From positions 25,020,389-25,084,388 of the forward strand of contig CANTUZ010000005.1 of NCBI GenBank assembly GCA_947846985.1: a stretch of DNA of 64,000 nt, written 5' to 3'. Shown here piece by piece: positions 24,151 through 38,600 of the stretch. The notes below the pieces were generated by a model. That model saw nothing but the letters and a program-made list of their open reading frames with translations. It was not told the origin of the DNA and ran no database searches. The position numbers and the translations under genes are program-made. The DNA is from Fratercula arctica (taxonomy: Eukaryota > Chordata > Aves > Charadriiformes > Alcidae). How positions within the stretch are numbered: the first letter of the stretch is position 1; the number at the start of each line of letters is the position of its first letter.

Positions 24151-26299
24151 GTAATATTAGATTAAAGTCATTGCAGGTAATAGTAAATAATCAAGTTTAC
24201 TAAGCACTTTATTTATCTAGAATCCTGGAATACCTAGAATCTAATGATACGGCAACATCTAACCAGCCTACCTTCTTGCAAAAAACTTTTTTGTTAATAG
24301 CTAAATCAATAAATTGATGGGAGAAATAAATCACACAACTTTTAAAGGTTCTGAGAAGGCCTAACACAGATCTCAATAGAGAAACATAAATGCAAAGAAA
24401 TTTTACAGCCATAAGTAAAAGGTCGAATACTGACTCTTCACCAATTAACTCATCTGTTTAAAGAAATCCCCCAAACCTCTGTTGTACCTCAGAAAAGTAT
24501 AAGATTCCTAATTAATAGTAATCTTTTCAGCTTTTACGAAAAATAAGGTCTAAGGTTAAACAGTAGATCCTCCTAAAATTGATCATAAGGTTGGAACATT
24601 ACTGCATAGTACTCAAGTCATGAACATCTTTGTTTATGATATTAAAAGATGGGTCTTTCTCTCTCTACTCCCACATCTAGTTTATAATAAAACTGGACTG
24701 TGCCCATTTCTGTTCGTTATCTTATGTATCATCAGTAGTTTTGGCTTGCTTAGATTCCATTTTCTGTTTGAGATGCCACAGACAGCTTTAAGTGCTCCAG
24801 GTAATGATATACTTAACCCAGGTTTACATTGCTGCATGTTTCCTGATTAAAATCAACCCTTAATTGTAAGTAATACCAGAACTAGCTGACTCACCTCCAT
24901 GAAGCTGCTGTCCACACAACCACACCTCTTCAGCACACATATTAATAGCGCCCAACACTGTTCCTTTCCAGCAAGTCTATAGTCTGTCCTAGTTCACAGA
25001 TCTCTACTCCAACAGGTTGTAATGAATTTAAAGTGCCAAATTATATAAAGTTCATGTGCAAAATACCCCTTTACAACACTAGTGTGCAGTGATCAAGTAC
25101 ATAAACAATTTCATAAGACAACAAAAGTTCATACAAGTAGATGTATCTGATTTATAACAAAATAGTGTAAAACAATGTATAAGAAAATGTGTAAAATAAA
25201 AGCACATAAAATTAAATTGTATTCTTTTTGGATGGTAATTAGCCACATCTGTGCAGATACGTCACCTTATTTTGATGGTGTAGATAGACAATAGGCTAAT
25301 TTACAAACAAATTAGTGAGTTAACCACAAAACTGTACTAATACCGTTAATTCATCTTCCAGGGAAGAACCAGATTTCCTGTTAGTGTAATGTCTGCAGAA
25401 GTGTGTCAGTTGTTTGGATAATATTCAGTGCAGGTGTCCACATGTGAGCTGGGCATCTCAGGACCATTTATACAGCCAATACAATTGTCTGTACAGCCAA
25501 TACAATTTATACAGACAATACAGCCAATAGCACCTGAGAAGTGCCTCAACTCACTCTAAAACAAACATCTCCTACTGGTTAACCAAACAGTTATCCAGGT
25601 TCTGATGAATGTATTGATTGTGACAGAAGCCTAGATACCTAAATCTCCCCTAGACACCTACAATGAGATGCCTTAATCTGGAACTGATTTCCTTCCTTTG
25701 TATAAATGAAAATCTTACAGAATGTTTATGTCTGCCCAAGTGTTTATGACTAAAGACATCCTGATTCTCTATCTAATCACTACTATAATTAGGAAAAAAA
25801 AGACATTATTTTGCCTTCTTACCAAAAAAAAAAAAAGAAACTAAAATCTATACTTATTATTTTATCTGTTTGCACACCCAGTGGGACCTCAGTTGGAAAA
25901 ACAGAATCATTCTTGTCATGTTTGGTGACAGTCCAAAACTTGTATTACTCTTGGAACAAGAACCAGGAAGGATATTAAATAATAATAAAAAAATTCCAAT
26001 AAGAAAACACAGGAAGAAAGGAAACTAGAAGCAATGAAGGAAGAAAGAAAAGAAGGAAAATTAATTTCTGGGAGTGTTTTTTGTAAAAGAAGATGGAAAA
26101 ATGTAGATTTTGAGAGTTGTTCAGAGAAATTAACCCTGAAGAACAGATTTCCTATTTCTGTCTAGTTTTATTCTCACAATCAGTTTCTGAAAAACTTTTA
26201 TATAGTAAAGGGTAGTAGATTTGCTCTTTTGGATATATGTCTGAGTAAGCCACAGAGAGGTTTGGAGACCTCTTAAAGCAGAGCTTTGAAGACAGACCG
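24151..26299. other. Unique AT-rich sequence, no gene seen
   Basis: No gene is supported. A small tandem array of an 'acagccaatacaatt' unit lies at 25468-25530 and a run of A at 25822-25834. Purine-rich A/G patches occur around 26010-26070. Confidence 0.6.
25468..25530. repeat. Short degenerate tandem repeat ('acagccaatacaatt')
   Basis: Three imperfect copies of a unit of about 21-27 bp beginning ACAGCCAATA, with the first two sharing ACAGCCAATACAATT exactly. Confidence 0.8.
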
Positions 26300-27240
26300 T
26301 CATAGGATAATTCAGGTTGCAAGGGACCTCAGGAGCTCTCTAGTCCAACCTACAGGGTCAGCTAAGAGGCCAGAGCAAGTTCTTCAGTTAGGTCTTGAAA
26401 ATCTCCAAGGATGGAGACTGCACAAGATCTTTGGGTAATCAGTTCCACTGCTTGACTGTCCTCATGATGAGGACTCATATTGAGTCAGAACTACTCTTGT
26501 TTCCCTTTATTTCTGTTGTTTCTCATCCTCTAGTCATACATTGCCCGGAGAAAAACCTGGTTCTGTCTTGTTGATAACCTCCATACAGGTGCTAGGTGCC
26601 CCCCTCAAACCATTTCTTTTCTAGGCTGAACAACCCTGGAGTCCCTCGGCCTCCCCTCACAGGGCAAGTGCTCCAACCCCACAATCTTGGTGGCCTCCAA
26701 TGAACTTTCTTCAGTTTGCCAGCTTCTTTCTTGTACTGGAGGAGCTGAAACTGGACTCAGTGGTCTAATGAATGCCGAGTACAGTGGGATAATCACTTCC
26801 TTCAATCTATTGACTGTGCTCTTGTGCATCCAGCCCAGAATGCTCCTGGCTTCTTTTGCTATCAGGGCATACTGCAGCCTTGTGCTGGCCACAGTGCCTA
26901 GGAACATTTCAGCAGAGATGGTCATTCCCAGACTATAAGCCAAGGATTTATTCCAGCAAGGATACAGTTAATCTTTCCCACGTGCAGGATTTTGTATTTT
27001 CTCTTGCAGAATTACACGAAGTTTCTGTTAGCCCCTGTTCACCATCCTGCCGAGGTCCCTCTGGATGGCAGCACTACCCCTGAGCATATAGAGTGGTGCT
27101 GACCCTTTCCTCTGCTTCTCTCACTTCTACCTCCCCCTGTTTGCTGTCATCTGCAAACTTGATGAGTGGACACTCCTTCGCCGCCTCCAGGTCATTGACA
27201 AAGCTGTTAAAATATACTATGGTAAAGATGCTGGAAGTGT
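26300..27240 (-). mobile_element. Old CR1 LINE fragment, RT-to-3' region
   Basis: A minus-strand CR1 with its 3' end near 26300 ('ttgcaagggacctcaggagctc', 'tagtccaacctacagggtc') and its 5' truncation near 27240. Going rightwards, it shows the complements of the ORF2 end ('ctaggctgaacaaccctgg'), of the 'EVIIPLYSAFIRP' segment (readable on the minus strand near 26.76-26.80 kb), and of the RT 3' part ('catctgcaaacttgatgag', 'gtcattgacaaagctgtt'). Frameshifts and stops throughout. The family type differs from the copy at 60.4 kb, and divergence looks higher. Confidence 0.88.
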
Positions 27241-30200
27241 ACCAGTGGAGAATTAGGTTTTGCAGGCTACCCTGTCCCTTCTCCAGTTAAGTTCCCACTT
27301 TACGAAGGTTCATCTCTCTGCTCAGATGAGACAGTGACAAGCAGAGAAGAAACCCTGACTTCTACAAGCTTTCTGAGTGAAATACTATATTATTTTTCTC
27401 TGCCTTTACAAGCTTTCCTTGCCATGCCAAGAATGCTTTCTCAGAGCAGAGAATCAAACGTACTGCTGCAAGGTTTCATTTCTTTGCTCTTTATCCACTC
27501 TGCCTGTCAGGCCCAGTCGTTCCTGTCTCTCCCTGTCACATACTGTCCTTGTATTGTCCTCCAATTACAGCATATCTGTTACCACACTTACAAGAAAATC
27601 CAGGATCTACATTACTTTTGATGTTTGTCCTTACTTCATGTTCTGTCTTGTCATGTTTCTTCTGACTTCATGTGCTCTCTTTTCCTTACCAACACATAAT
27701 ATGCTTAAGTTCTTGCTTCCTTTCATTCCTCCACCTTATTCACACTCACCTGCATTCTGAAATGCTTTGAGGCATTTTAAGCAGGGTGTTTCCAGCAGCG
27801 AACAAGGGATTTGTTTGAAAGAACTCCCCATGACTTATGAACCTAGGCTTGAGAAATAATTAAATACTTTCTAAATTTATTGCTGTTGAGAAGATCATAC
27901 GAACAAGCCACAGCTGCTGAAGAAGTCACTCCATCTCCTTTAAAATACTTACACAATAGCCTATTGTAGAAAAATCACTATCATGTCTCTCAGCTGTATA
28001 GTCTATTTCAGAATCTCAGGTTTCTTTAAAACCAAGTGTTTGTTACACTTTAGAGATGGACTTTCCATCTCTTTTTCTCTTCTACGGATAAGGCTTTCCA
28101 GGACAACAGCCTGGCCTTTCAGCTTGTCTTTGTGTGGAAGGGAGCATGCTGCACTACTGATCATGTTTTACCTATTAGGTGAATAAATAAAGACTTTTGG
28201 TGTTCAAGGGTGCTAATCTGGCAGCTTTCACCAGTCATACAGTTAGCTCAGAAAATATGAGTGTGTGAACAACAGAAATAATGAAGTTTTCCATGAAGCT
28301 TTGACACCTCCTTTGAGTACTTGAAAAGAAGCACTATATGGAGAAACTATTTAAAAATTAGATTGAGTAAAAAGCTTGCATAAACTAGATTTCAGAAAAT
28401 AATTTCCTCCTGTACAGCAGAACTATTGGTTCTCAGTTTTTGGGGTGGAGATGGTGCTGCTGATGCTTGTCCACAGTTTTCTTGTCAGAAAAGCCTCATG
28501 CTAGCATCAAAATCAAGCCAGAACCATTCATTTTAATAAGGAAAATCTATCCAGGCTTGCAATTCAGCTGCCTCTTTTAAAATGTATGCTACAATTATTT
28601 TAAACCTAAATCAGTTTTCTTTTGTCCCTGTGGGCCTTTGTATCCTTTCTGCACTATCTTCCCACACCATACCACAATCCCTTCTATTGTAAGTCTGCCC
28701 ACAGCACCACAGGCTTTGTCCTGATCATGCTGATAATATGCAAGCTTCCCTGTTGCTAATTCTGATTTCAATTAAGTGATACAGAAGGAGGCTCCCGGGC
28801 CTTAGACAAAGGTCTCCTAAGAGCAGTCTTTAGCAAACAGACTTTATCCCACCAAGGTATGTTATTATTTTTGCAATGGACTCTGCTGGACCCAGTTGCT
28901 TTGCATCTTTGTCTTTTCCTCACCCCTCCTGAAATTTCTAACAGTTCAATGAGAGGCCAGGGGGAAAAAAAGAAAAATAAAAAAAAAAGAAAAAGAAGAA
29001 AAAACACAGGGAAAAAAGCCTCAAAACACATTAGAAAGCTCAGCAGTTCATACAACAATCAAATTCTGTGACTAGATTAGAAGCAGAGCATCAAGTTAAT
29101 GTTATGACCATTAATGACATTCACATAAACTCTGTTAAGAAAAATCAATCTTATATTAAGGCATATAATATGATTAGATGAAGAACTGGAATATAATGTT
29201 TTCTCAATCCAACTCACAGCATCAGACAAAGGGCCAGAGATGAGAAACTTCAAGTAACATTGTTTCACAGGAATTACTATGGACAAGACAAATACAATTA
29301 TAAGCAATTTACACAATCATCCCTAAAGGATCAGGAATAATGATCGCTGATTTGGCACATGACGTGATTATGTCAAGTGCTTATAACCTGCAGCTTTTCA
29401 AAAGCTTAATGTTGATAAACTTCATTATCTTCATTGTTCAGGTGAAGAAACTGAGACTTGGAGTGTGCAATAATCCAGAAAAAACAAAAAGTTGAGACTA
29501 GAACAGCCCTTCTCAACTATTAATTGTAGCTCTTGTTTATGGTTTCAGTCTGCCTTCCCTTTGTGTTATCTACATTTTCTGCCCAACTCAAGTACTTAAC
29601 AATAATACAATGAAGGAACGAAGTCTACCATTTTTGGAAGCTCTTTACTAGGAACTTCTAGTCTGGTCGCTTTAACCTTAGAATAACTTACTATCATTAA
29701 AGAAAATTCTGCTAAGAATCACATACCTGGGCCAAACTTCTGTTTGTGACCCATCTGTACAGTAATTCTGCAGTGCTGGTTTGCCATCTGATTGCTAAAA
29801 GCTAACACACACACGCTCTCTCTCACACATAAAGCAGGAAGAGGAACAATTTCTTTTTCCTGTTTACGGGCAAAATGGGATTTTCATCATGTACCTCAAG
29901 ACAATTTTATTCTACATTTTTCTGAAAGTACAATTTAATAAATATTTATTAACACTTTTAGCGCTTCCTATGGGAGAATGGTAATCATAGCTAAATCAAG
30001 TCTTTCCTCCCACCACCTGCTGAAAGTAGAAAAAAAAAAACTCAAGCAAAATGGAACTCTGCAATTGCTGATGGAGGGCAGTTCTTTCACTACAATCAGT
30101 AAGGGAGGTTTCAAATCCCAGTCCCTTACAATATAAGAACATTTCTCTGGTTTCCCTTTTTTCTCCACATTTTTCTTGTACTCTTTTTCTTTTTTTACCT

Positions 30201-32470
30201 CACATTCATCAAAATTATTTGGACCTTAACTGGGTGGACTGATGTGTCTCAAACAGATTGCAACTAACTGATGGATTATGCGTCTTTGCCTTCATGTTTT
30301 AAAAGATGGAGTATTAAGTTGTTTAAGTGTGTCAGATCTTTGGGTTTTCCTGAGCAGCTTAAAATCAGCTTTCTGTATTGATTAACTTCCAATTTAACAT
30401 TGTGTATGACTGTATTTTGTTCCCTTCTTTTCATCACAGATAAAGTTACTACCATTGCAAAAATTTATGTTGCATTCAGCTGAGCTGAATGAGGTTAATT
30501 TGTGCATATATAATTTTCAACCATAACTACAGTTTTGAAAATCTGTTATCTGTACTCACTGGTAATCATGTTACCTTAAAATAATTTTCTAACAGTATGT
30601 CATCTTTTTTCCCCACTCTCTCTTCTGCGTCCTTTCCCTGCATCATTTTAGAACAGAAATCAGATTTTTTCATGATTTGAAAATATATGTAGAAATACAA
30701 CCAGTTAAAAAAACCCAAAACAACAACAAAAAAACCCATCAAACCTCCCCAAAAAATCAACCCCCCCAATCACTTTGGTGGATTAAAAATACCATTATGT
30801 ATTGTCAAGAGAAGATCTGAACTGAATGAAGGGAAGAAGAAAATATCAAACTAGGTCTTATATCGTTTACAGACTATGGTACTGCAGCAGGCAGACTACA
30901 TATGCTTCTATTTCGATTTACATCAAAGACAAAACATTCTTTGGGCTGCAGTTGTGCAGGATCAGGTCCAGAGAAGCATCGACAGACAGGACTGTGATAA
31001 ACTGTGGAGCCAAATGATAAATTGTATTTACTCTGCACTTGTGACCATCTCCCCTGCACTCTGCCCACTGATCTATCTCCCTTAGGGGTCTTTTTGACAT
31101 TACAGGCCATGAGCAATTTCAAATACATTCCAATTTTCTTTTCTAAAGCAACAAGTCATGCCTTTTTTTTGCCCCAGAATTATTCTATGCCAAAACTTAG
31201 GGCAAAAATATTTCAGTCTTTTACTAAAGACAGGTTTAAGGATCAATATTGTATCACTGGTTCTGGACGACAGTCGTGGATGAATATGTACAAAGCATGC
31301 AGTTCCTGAAGTTTAATAAGAATTAGACTAATCATGATTTAAATATTCAAAGGGTTTGAAACATTATATTTTTAGGAATTTAGAAATTTGCCAAATTATT
31401 ATTTAAGGTTAAAATAACGAACACATGAAACAAAGGGTTTTAACCAAGCAGAATGAACATTCTTTGTTAGCTGGTGGAGTGATAAAGCTGAAAATGATGC
31501 GATAATCAAAACATTTAGCTTTTTTCCTTGTTTTGACTGAAAAAATATGCTTCAGTTTGTTTTCCTTGCTGTGGCTTAGAGATGAAATTCTTAAATAATC
31601 ATGCCACTATCTTCATAATTCTGTAAAGGTGTTTAGAGGATCTTTACATTAGTTGAAAATGGAGATTTCCAACTTTCAGATCAGCACGTGTGCTTGCATT
31701 TGGGCTTACAACCTTCTATGGTAATCATATAGTTGGAAATTTAGGAACTTGTGAGCCCTTTGAAAAGAGAATCAGTGAGGTTCATTTGTTCCTTTGTGGT
31801 TTAGTTTGCTTAACTGTTACAAAGTCCGGATAAACGAGACTTTCGAAACGTTTTGCAAAACCTTTTCTGAATTTTGTGGGATATTATATCAACTATACAA
31901 GCGTGTATTTTCATGCCAAACATTGACAGGAGTTCATTTCAGTGTAACTCTTTGTGTAGACCTCATGAACGCTTATCAATAAACCTTCTCTTCATAAAAT
32001 AGCATGTTGCCATTTATTGCTAGCTTTATTTATAACATTGTAAAGCAGTGTTAATGCTTCTAATACCCCTCCATACTGGATAAAACCTGTATGTTACAAA
32101 CCTAGTTTGTTCCACAGTGGTTTTAGGTGGCTTTAGCCACGTAAGCAGCTTTTTAGCTAAGAAAAAAGAAAGTATGGACTTTACCTCTGTTGCTGTTGGG
32201 ATGAATTGAACAACTGGAACATGCAACACACAGAAACAGTTGTGGATTTTCTATCTCAGCAAAGATATATAACATTGTATGCAATATACTGCATTCTTTA
32301 TACCTATGGCTCCTAAAATTTCAGGAACGCAGAATGTTTTACAAAGGTGAGTATAGTTAGATTTCATAGCAGTATTTGATTCTCGGTGGTGCCACTACAG
32401 CAAGTTTATGTCTGTACATAACAGTATGCCTTGTATATGTCTGTTTTGAAATCTATGCTTTGATTGCTCC

Positions 32471-32491
32471 TTTTTTTTTTTTTTTTTTTTT
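32471..32491 (+). repeat. Poly(T) run, 21 T
   Basis: Uninterrupted run of 21 T in unique sequence. Confidence 0.9.
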
Positions 32492-35140
32492 CCATACAGA
32501 TACACTGGTCTCTAAACAGCGTTCTCCTTGTACCAGGGGGTTAATGACTCCCCAGAAATAGTAATTTCTAACAAGGGTTAATCCAAGATATCCTGAAAAT
32601 TAGATTTCAGTCCTCTGGTTTCAAACTGCATCAGTTTAGGACTGATAGAGTATATCAGTCTCCATCCATGACTTTGATATTCAGATTTCTTCTCAAATTC
32701 TTTTCGGGTATTCTCTGCACTTAAACATACAAGTTTGTTGTCACACCAAAGTTCAACAGAAGCTCATTCTGTGCAATGTTAAAGAGAATTTCAGTGGCCA
32801 AAATTCCTAACTAAGCTGTAAAGGATAAAAATCTGCATAGCATTTTCTGGAGTTTTGGTCAGCTGTGGAGGAAAAACAGGGGAAAAAAGACAATACTTTT
32901 CTTTTAGCTCTAAAGTAGTTGTCTTATATTTAATTATATTTAAATTAGTGTTCATATAAAAAAAAACCCTAGGTGCTCAGATCTTATGAACCAGTTTTGC
33001 TCTGTTCCAAATTCCGTGAAATGAGAATACAGAACTGGTCATTGTGTATTTTGTGCTACGATAGTATCTTACTGTTTTAGGAAGAGAAGCCATTAAGTCA
33101 TTTCACATCAGAAAGCAAACTCCTGCCAGATGAACTAGTAATCTAGCAAAAGGATTTTTTCCCGCTTTGGCAGTTCACTTTGATGAATGAACTAGACTTC
33201 TCTTTCTTGATATTGTGCTGGTATAAAAGTATTTGTCCATGGTCATCGCTTACCAAGGTGTTGTTAAGGACCTGGTGAATTGATGCTTCTAAAACATGGC
33301 TGTATGGTTTATCATCTAAGATGTGCCAGACTGGGGTAATGGGAAAGCACAGATTTCAAGTAGCGGGTTCATTGCACAAAACGTTATTTGCAAAGCATAA
33401 GTCTCAGATCTAGAAACAAAGGAGAATTAAACATGTAATTAATGTGCTTTGTCAGAATGCTACCAAATAGGTTTACAGTCTTGAAGGACAAACACACATA
33501 TCTGGAGACACAAGTGTCTGGAAACTCACAAATTTACCAACACAGATGCACAAAACATACTAACAGTATGCAAACATTATATACAATGCATACAAAGATT
33601 TACAAGTATTGAAATGGTTTGTTGATGTGTTTAATAACCCATACATTTTCCTTACAGGTCTTTTTCACAATAAGAAAGTATCCTCTGATATTAATGAGTT
33701 ATTATATGCAGCTACAACGTGTCATGAAAGCTTTATTAATGTTTCACAGAGAACTAGAATATCATCTGCTATATCTGCCTGAAAAGTTATTTCTAGAAAC
33801 TCACAACTGTCCATTAAATGTGCTGAATGCCTTCTGTATTGCTGTACTGAGACAAAGAACTATTCCTGCAGCAAACCAAGCATTCTGCTCCTAGAGGACA
33901 AAATGAAGCCTTAACCAAGAAACCATCTTACATGTTAATTCCTGCATTCTTTAATCATTCCTATATCTTCCTGACAATACCGTTTCCTCTATCTTTTCCT
34001 TTTCTTCATAGTATCTTTTCTCCAAAGACCAGTCCTTGCTGATCTGGTGGGGTCTGAACAATTAAAAAGTTTAGAGAAAACAAGCAGGACTTCTAAGAAA
34101 TTAATACAATCTGTTTTATCACTAAATATATAGGATTAAAATTCTCACACACTTTTTACCAATCCCTACCATCACCACCAGAAATAAATGTTTGAATGAC
34201 AGAGTGCTTCATAAAATCCTGCAACTAAGCTTACAATCTCTGGCACCAACCATAAATTCAAAGTGTGAAATGGGATTATTTCATTCCCAGTGAATTAGTG
34301 TCTGTGTTAATAGAGTTCTAAATATATAATCATATAAATGCCAGAAAGAAAAAATCTTAAACAGGCTTTCACTGTGCAGTGATTTCCAATGTAGACTCGG
34401 GAAACCAGCCAGGTCTATTCACCTTTGGGAGCAATGCTTCAGATTTCTCCGCGGTTGGACTTTCTGTCTAATATTCCATGCAGAAAAACAGGCAAGTCAT
34501 GCGTTTTATCAAGCTTTGTCAGATCTCTAAAGCATCATAACTTCCTCCATTTTTTTCTGTCTCGCTTTTGAATTTTTGTATAGTATAGTGCAGATGCCAA
34601 ACAGAGGGTCTTCAGGGGGTGTTTAATTTGGACCACAGCCAGCTTCTCAAACTTGTTAGGACAACATCTCATCTAGAGAGCGACACAGTTCTCTACAGGT
34701 AAGGAAAACAAGCTTCAACATTCTTGGTTTCTTGAACTTGAGCCAGACCTGTCTGTGAATATCTTGCTCAACAGAGTGGAGTTTTATTTAAACAATACAC
34801 TTCAGAAAATCACATGCCTTGATCGGTATGGATTTTCTTGTGCTAAGGAGAGCTGGAAAACACTGTTGTCTCTTGAAAGACTGTCTGATGCCATAAATTG
34901 TCAGCCTGTGTGAGGCAGTTAGTTGAGCTCTTTTGAGCTGATTGAACTGCTAATGTAGACTAAAGTCTGAAATGCTGTGTTCCAAAATTGTTAAGCATCT
35001 GATTTCAGCCCTGAAGTGCAGCACAGTTCAGACAAAGCTAATATTTTCTCTACTCCTCCTTCTTTTTTGTTACACATTATCTCATATATACATACTCATT
35101 TATATTTCAAATTTAAATCAACACTAAAAGGTCTACAGAA

Positions 35141-35200
35141 AGGAAATTCTACATTACTAACTACTAATTACTTGATTACAAGTATTTGGGGAGGAAACCA
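35141..35200. repeat. Local duplication, copy 1
   Basis: This stretch ('aggaaattctac...', 'ttgattacaagtatttgggg') matches 35570-35632 in the same orientation with scattered substitutions and small indels. The two copies are about 430 bp apart. It may be an old local duplication or two copies of an unknown short repeat. Confidence 0.65.
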
Positions 35201-35569
35201 TATATATGTTTCAAAGATAATCTGAAGTAATGCCTGATTTTTATTTCTGTTTTAAAAAGCCAATTATGTCTTTGGGAGACAAATATTTTATTGAACATTA
35301 AGCAACTGAGGTAGGTGATTTAACTGTTAGAGGAGGGGGAAAGTACCAACTAGTAGAAGAACAAGCAAAATGACAGAAACTTCTGATTCAAACCCAGAGG
35401 TGGAAAAGTAGTTCACAGAATTTATTAGGTAAATATTCTGAAAATTTTGTAAGCACATGATTCATCTCTGTTATTTTATGATCATTTTCTATGTGTATAT
35501 TTAAACAAATATATTGATGGAAGGAAAAAATGCTAATGAGAAAAAATAAACAAATACTACTACGTTTAC

Positions 35570-35632
35570 AGGAACGAAATTCTAAATTGCTAACTGCTAA
35601 GTATTTGATTGTAAGTATTTGGGGGGTGACCA
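35570..35632. repeat. Local duplication, copy 2
   Basis: Second copy ('aggaacgaaattctaaatt...', 'ttgattgtaagtatttgggg'), see 35141-35200. Confidence 0.65.
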
Positions 35633-38600
35633 GATTGTAAGTCTTTACTCCTCCAAAAACATCCTACACAATAAAAATTAACTAACACACAATCTGGATG
35701 TAGACAATGTCTACATATAGTTCTAAATGCCATCGGTTTGAATGGAACATTAGTTCATTCCTAAGCGTATTGCTAAATCAGGTCCACAATGAACTTCAGA
35801 GACTAAATATACAGAATGATAAGCTCATGAACAAACTATACATGAAGATTTGCATTCTAAAAATAGTCCATGAATACTTTTTGAAGATCAAACATTCAAA
35901 AAATTTGATCAGTTCATGAACAGAGAGCCAGTGAAAGCTAGTTAAATAACTATTTCCCTAAGACCTACAGAGTTGAAATAAAATATATTTTTCTGGTTTT
36001 AGTTGGTCTTACTTCACAAGTAGAGAAATTCCAACTACCTATGTGCAAATATATGTATATACTTACAGGGTCAGGTATTCAGATCATCATTAAAATTTGT
36101 TCTAAATTTTCTGTTCAAAATTGTCCTAGTGTACTCTTAAAATTATACTTAATGTTTGCATTGTAAAATAGTATTGTGAAATAGAACTATTAAAATTATT
36201 GTTCCACAGATGAGATCAGTATGCTAAAAAGATTCCCATTCTCCATTTCTGTTCCTAAGAGTTTGTCACAGCCTCCTTTACATTTCATTTTCCTGCCCAA
36301 TGCTTCTTCTCTCAAAAAAATCCCAGAACAATAATTTAATTGAAAAGTCCCTAAGTGAACAAAGTTTTCTTGATAGTCATACCAAAAATTTTACTGATGG
36401 AGAGTGTTAAAGGCAAAGTCTGCCACATCATTTGAGTCTGAAGACAGAACTCTTTGGATAGATGTATTCTCACTGGCTTTGGATCTAGTTACATATGTTG
36501 GTTTGTGAAAAAAAATTTTCTATTGATCTTGAACTGCAAATCAAATATCTCCCAATTTTTCTGATCTCTTGCAGGTAATCACTCACAGCTATCCAGGGCA
36601 AAATCACCTGATAAAGGACAAAATGTTATATTTGAGGTTATTCCTTTAAAGTAAATTGAGAAAACTTGGCATATCCAGATGCAGTTCCTCTCATAATTAA
36701 AAAAAAAAAGTCCCAAAATACTGCTGAGCAATTACACGCTAAAAGTGCCTATTTCTCTCCTTTGACTAAAAAGGTAAGTCTAGTATGCACAGTCCAAGTA
36801 CTGAGATCAACATGACATGACCTAGAGTTAGATGACATAAAGCAAGCTAAAATTTTTACTTGGTTTCAAAATCGAGGAGAGTCTTGTCAGCTTAAGCGCA
36901 TTTTTAGATAAATACTCCTTTTATCAACACAGTTTTACAATGTCTGGATTCCATTGTTACATTTTTTAATTTAAGATATGAGGTATACTGCTACTAGTAA
37001 AATAAAATTAGCCTGTAGAAAAAGTTTTTACTCAGAAAACATTGAATGCCCTCTACCAAATACAGTTTTTCACTTTATAACCCTCCTACAATAAGAAGAT
37101 TGTCAAAAGTATCATCATTACAGATTTTCTTTTTTTTTCTTTTTCAAAAATTAAGAGAAAAAAATTGCTTTCCAGTCATGGAGAGGTGAGCAGTCTTCAC
37201 CAGTCATTCTAGTGGACATGACTAAACAGAAATTAAGAAGCTAGCCTGACAAAGTAATTACATTTTTGCAGGTGAAATTTGGGTCTCAAGCTGTCCTAGC
37301 AAGCACTTCATTTTGATGAAGATATAATTTAACACACATTTCTCAATGGAATAATCTTTAATTATTCTGAATTCTACCATTAATCAAAACATTCAATGTC
37401 AACATTATTTTTTTTTACCCATTTTCTGATTCAGTCTGGTTCAGATACTTTCTGCATTATTTTTCTAGATTTCCATTTTCCACTAGCTGTTTCTACAACT
37501 CATATCCAACAAGTGACAACTGAATAAAATTCTATGTCCCAAAGAATAGGACCTTATTAAAGCTGTACTTTCCTTTCTTGTGTAGAGTAGCACTGTGGAG
37601 CTTCTTTATACTATGTAATGTGTAAAAAAATCAATGTGGTAGGAATTAAATATATGTGAAAGCTCATGGAAAGGGAAAGCCTCTGAAATTTCCAAACCAG
37701 TTTTGACATTAGGAGCTTTCAAAGTTCCCAATGTCTCTGAGTCTTTACCTATATGTCCAGCATTAGTCAAACCCTGTATTTTACATTTAGTTAGAAATTT
37801 AGTTAGAACTTTGAGACATATTGTAATTAAAATATCAAAATTTTATTGTGTGCATGGGAGAAAAAAGTCCTTTCTGCTTTATATGTTCTGTAGGGATTAG
37901 CCTTTTCACAGAGAAGCATAAGAATACTGCAAGGTTTTAATTAAAATTTCTTCTTACGGACGTTTCACAAAATACATAGCCTGTGAGGAATTTCATTCAC
38001 ATGAAATTCTGGAAATAGATGTGTTAAAGCTGATGGGATAGGACAAACCTTATGAACAATAACTCTGTCATAAGGAACCATGATAGAAGCAGCACATTAC
38101 TTCCAAAGAAGGCTGCACTCACACATAATGCCTTTACCTTTCTGTCTATTTTCCTGGAGGTCTTCACTGGAGGAAAATGACTGATCGAATTTCACCATCA
38201 TATGTACCATGTTTTCCTGAACAGAAGCAGAAAGAAATGACATTGGAAGGCAAATGTCAGATTAAGTGCTCAATACCAAAGTTTCTGTTTGTGTTCCACT
38301 GCACCTCTTTATTCAGAGACAACTTTCTAGGTTCCAGATTGAGATCTTCCCTGAATTATTTCACTGGACTGAATTATCCCATAGTATGTTATATAGTTTT
38401 TAGAAGCAAAACCACAATATGGTATGTTCAAAACCAAACAGCCTCATTAAGATGAGAAAACATGGCTGATTATAGCTCTTCATAACTGTCCTCACTGAGA
38501 AATAAAAACATGTAAAATTTAATTACATAAAATTCCTGTTCTTCTATGTTCTGGTCAGCTAGACTGGAGTAGGATCTCAAGGACAAAACTCATTCCATAC

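Noticed and set aside
27334..27760. Overlapping frames of 95 and 127 codons downstream of the old CR1
   Set aside because: Low-complexity Leu/Ser/Cys-rich translation, no domain, no splice-site support.
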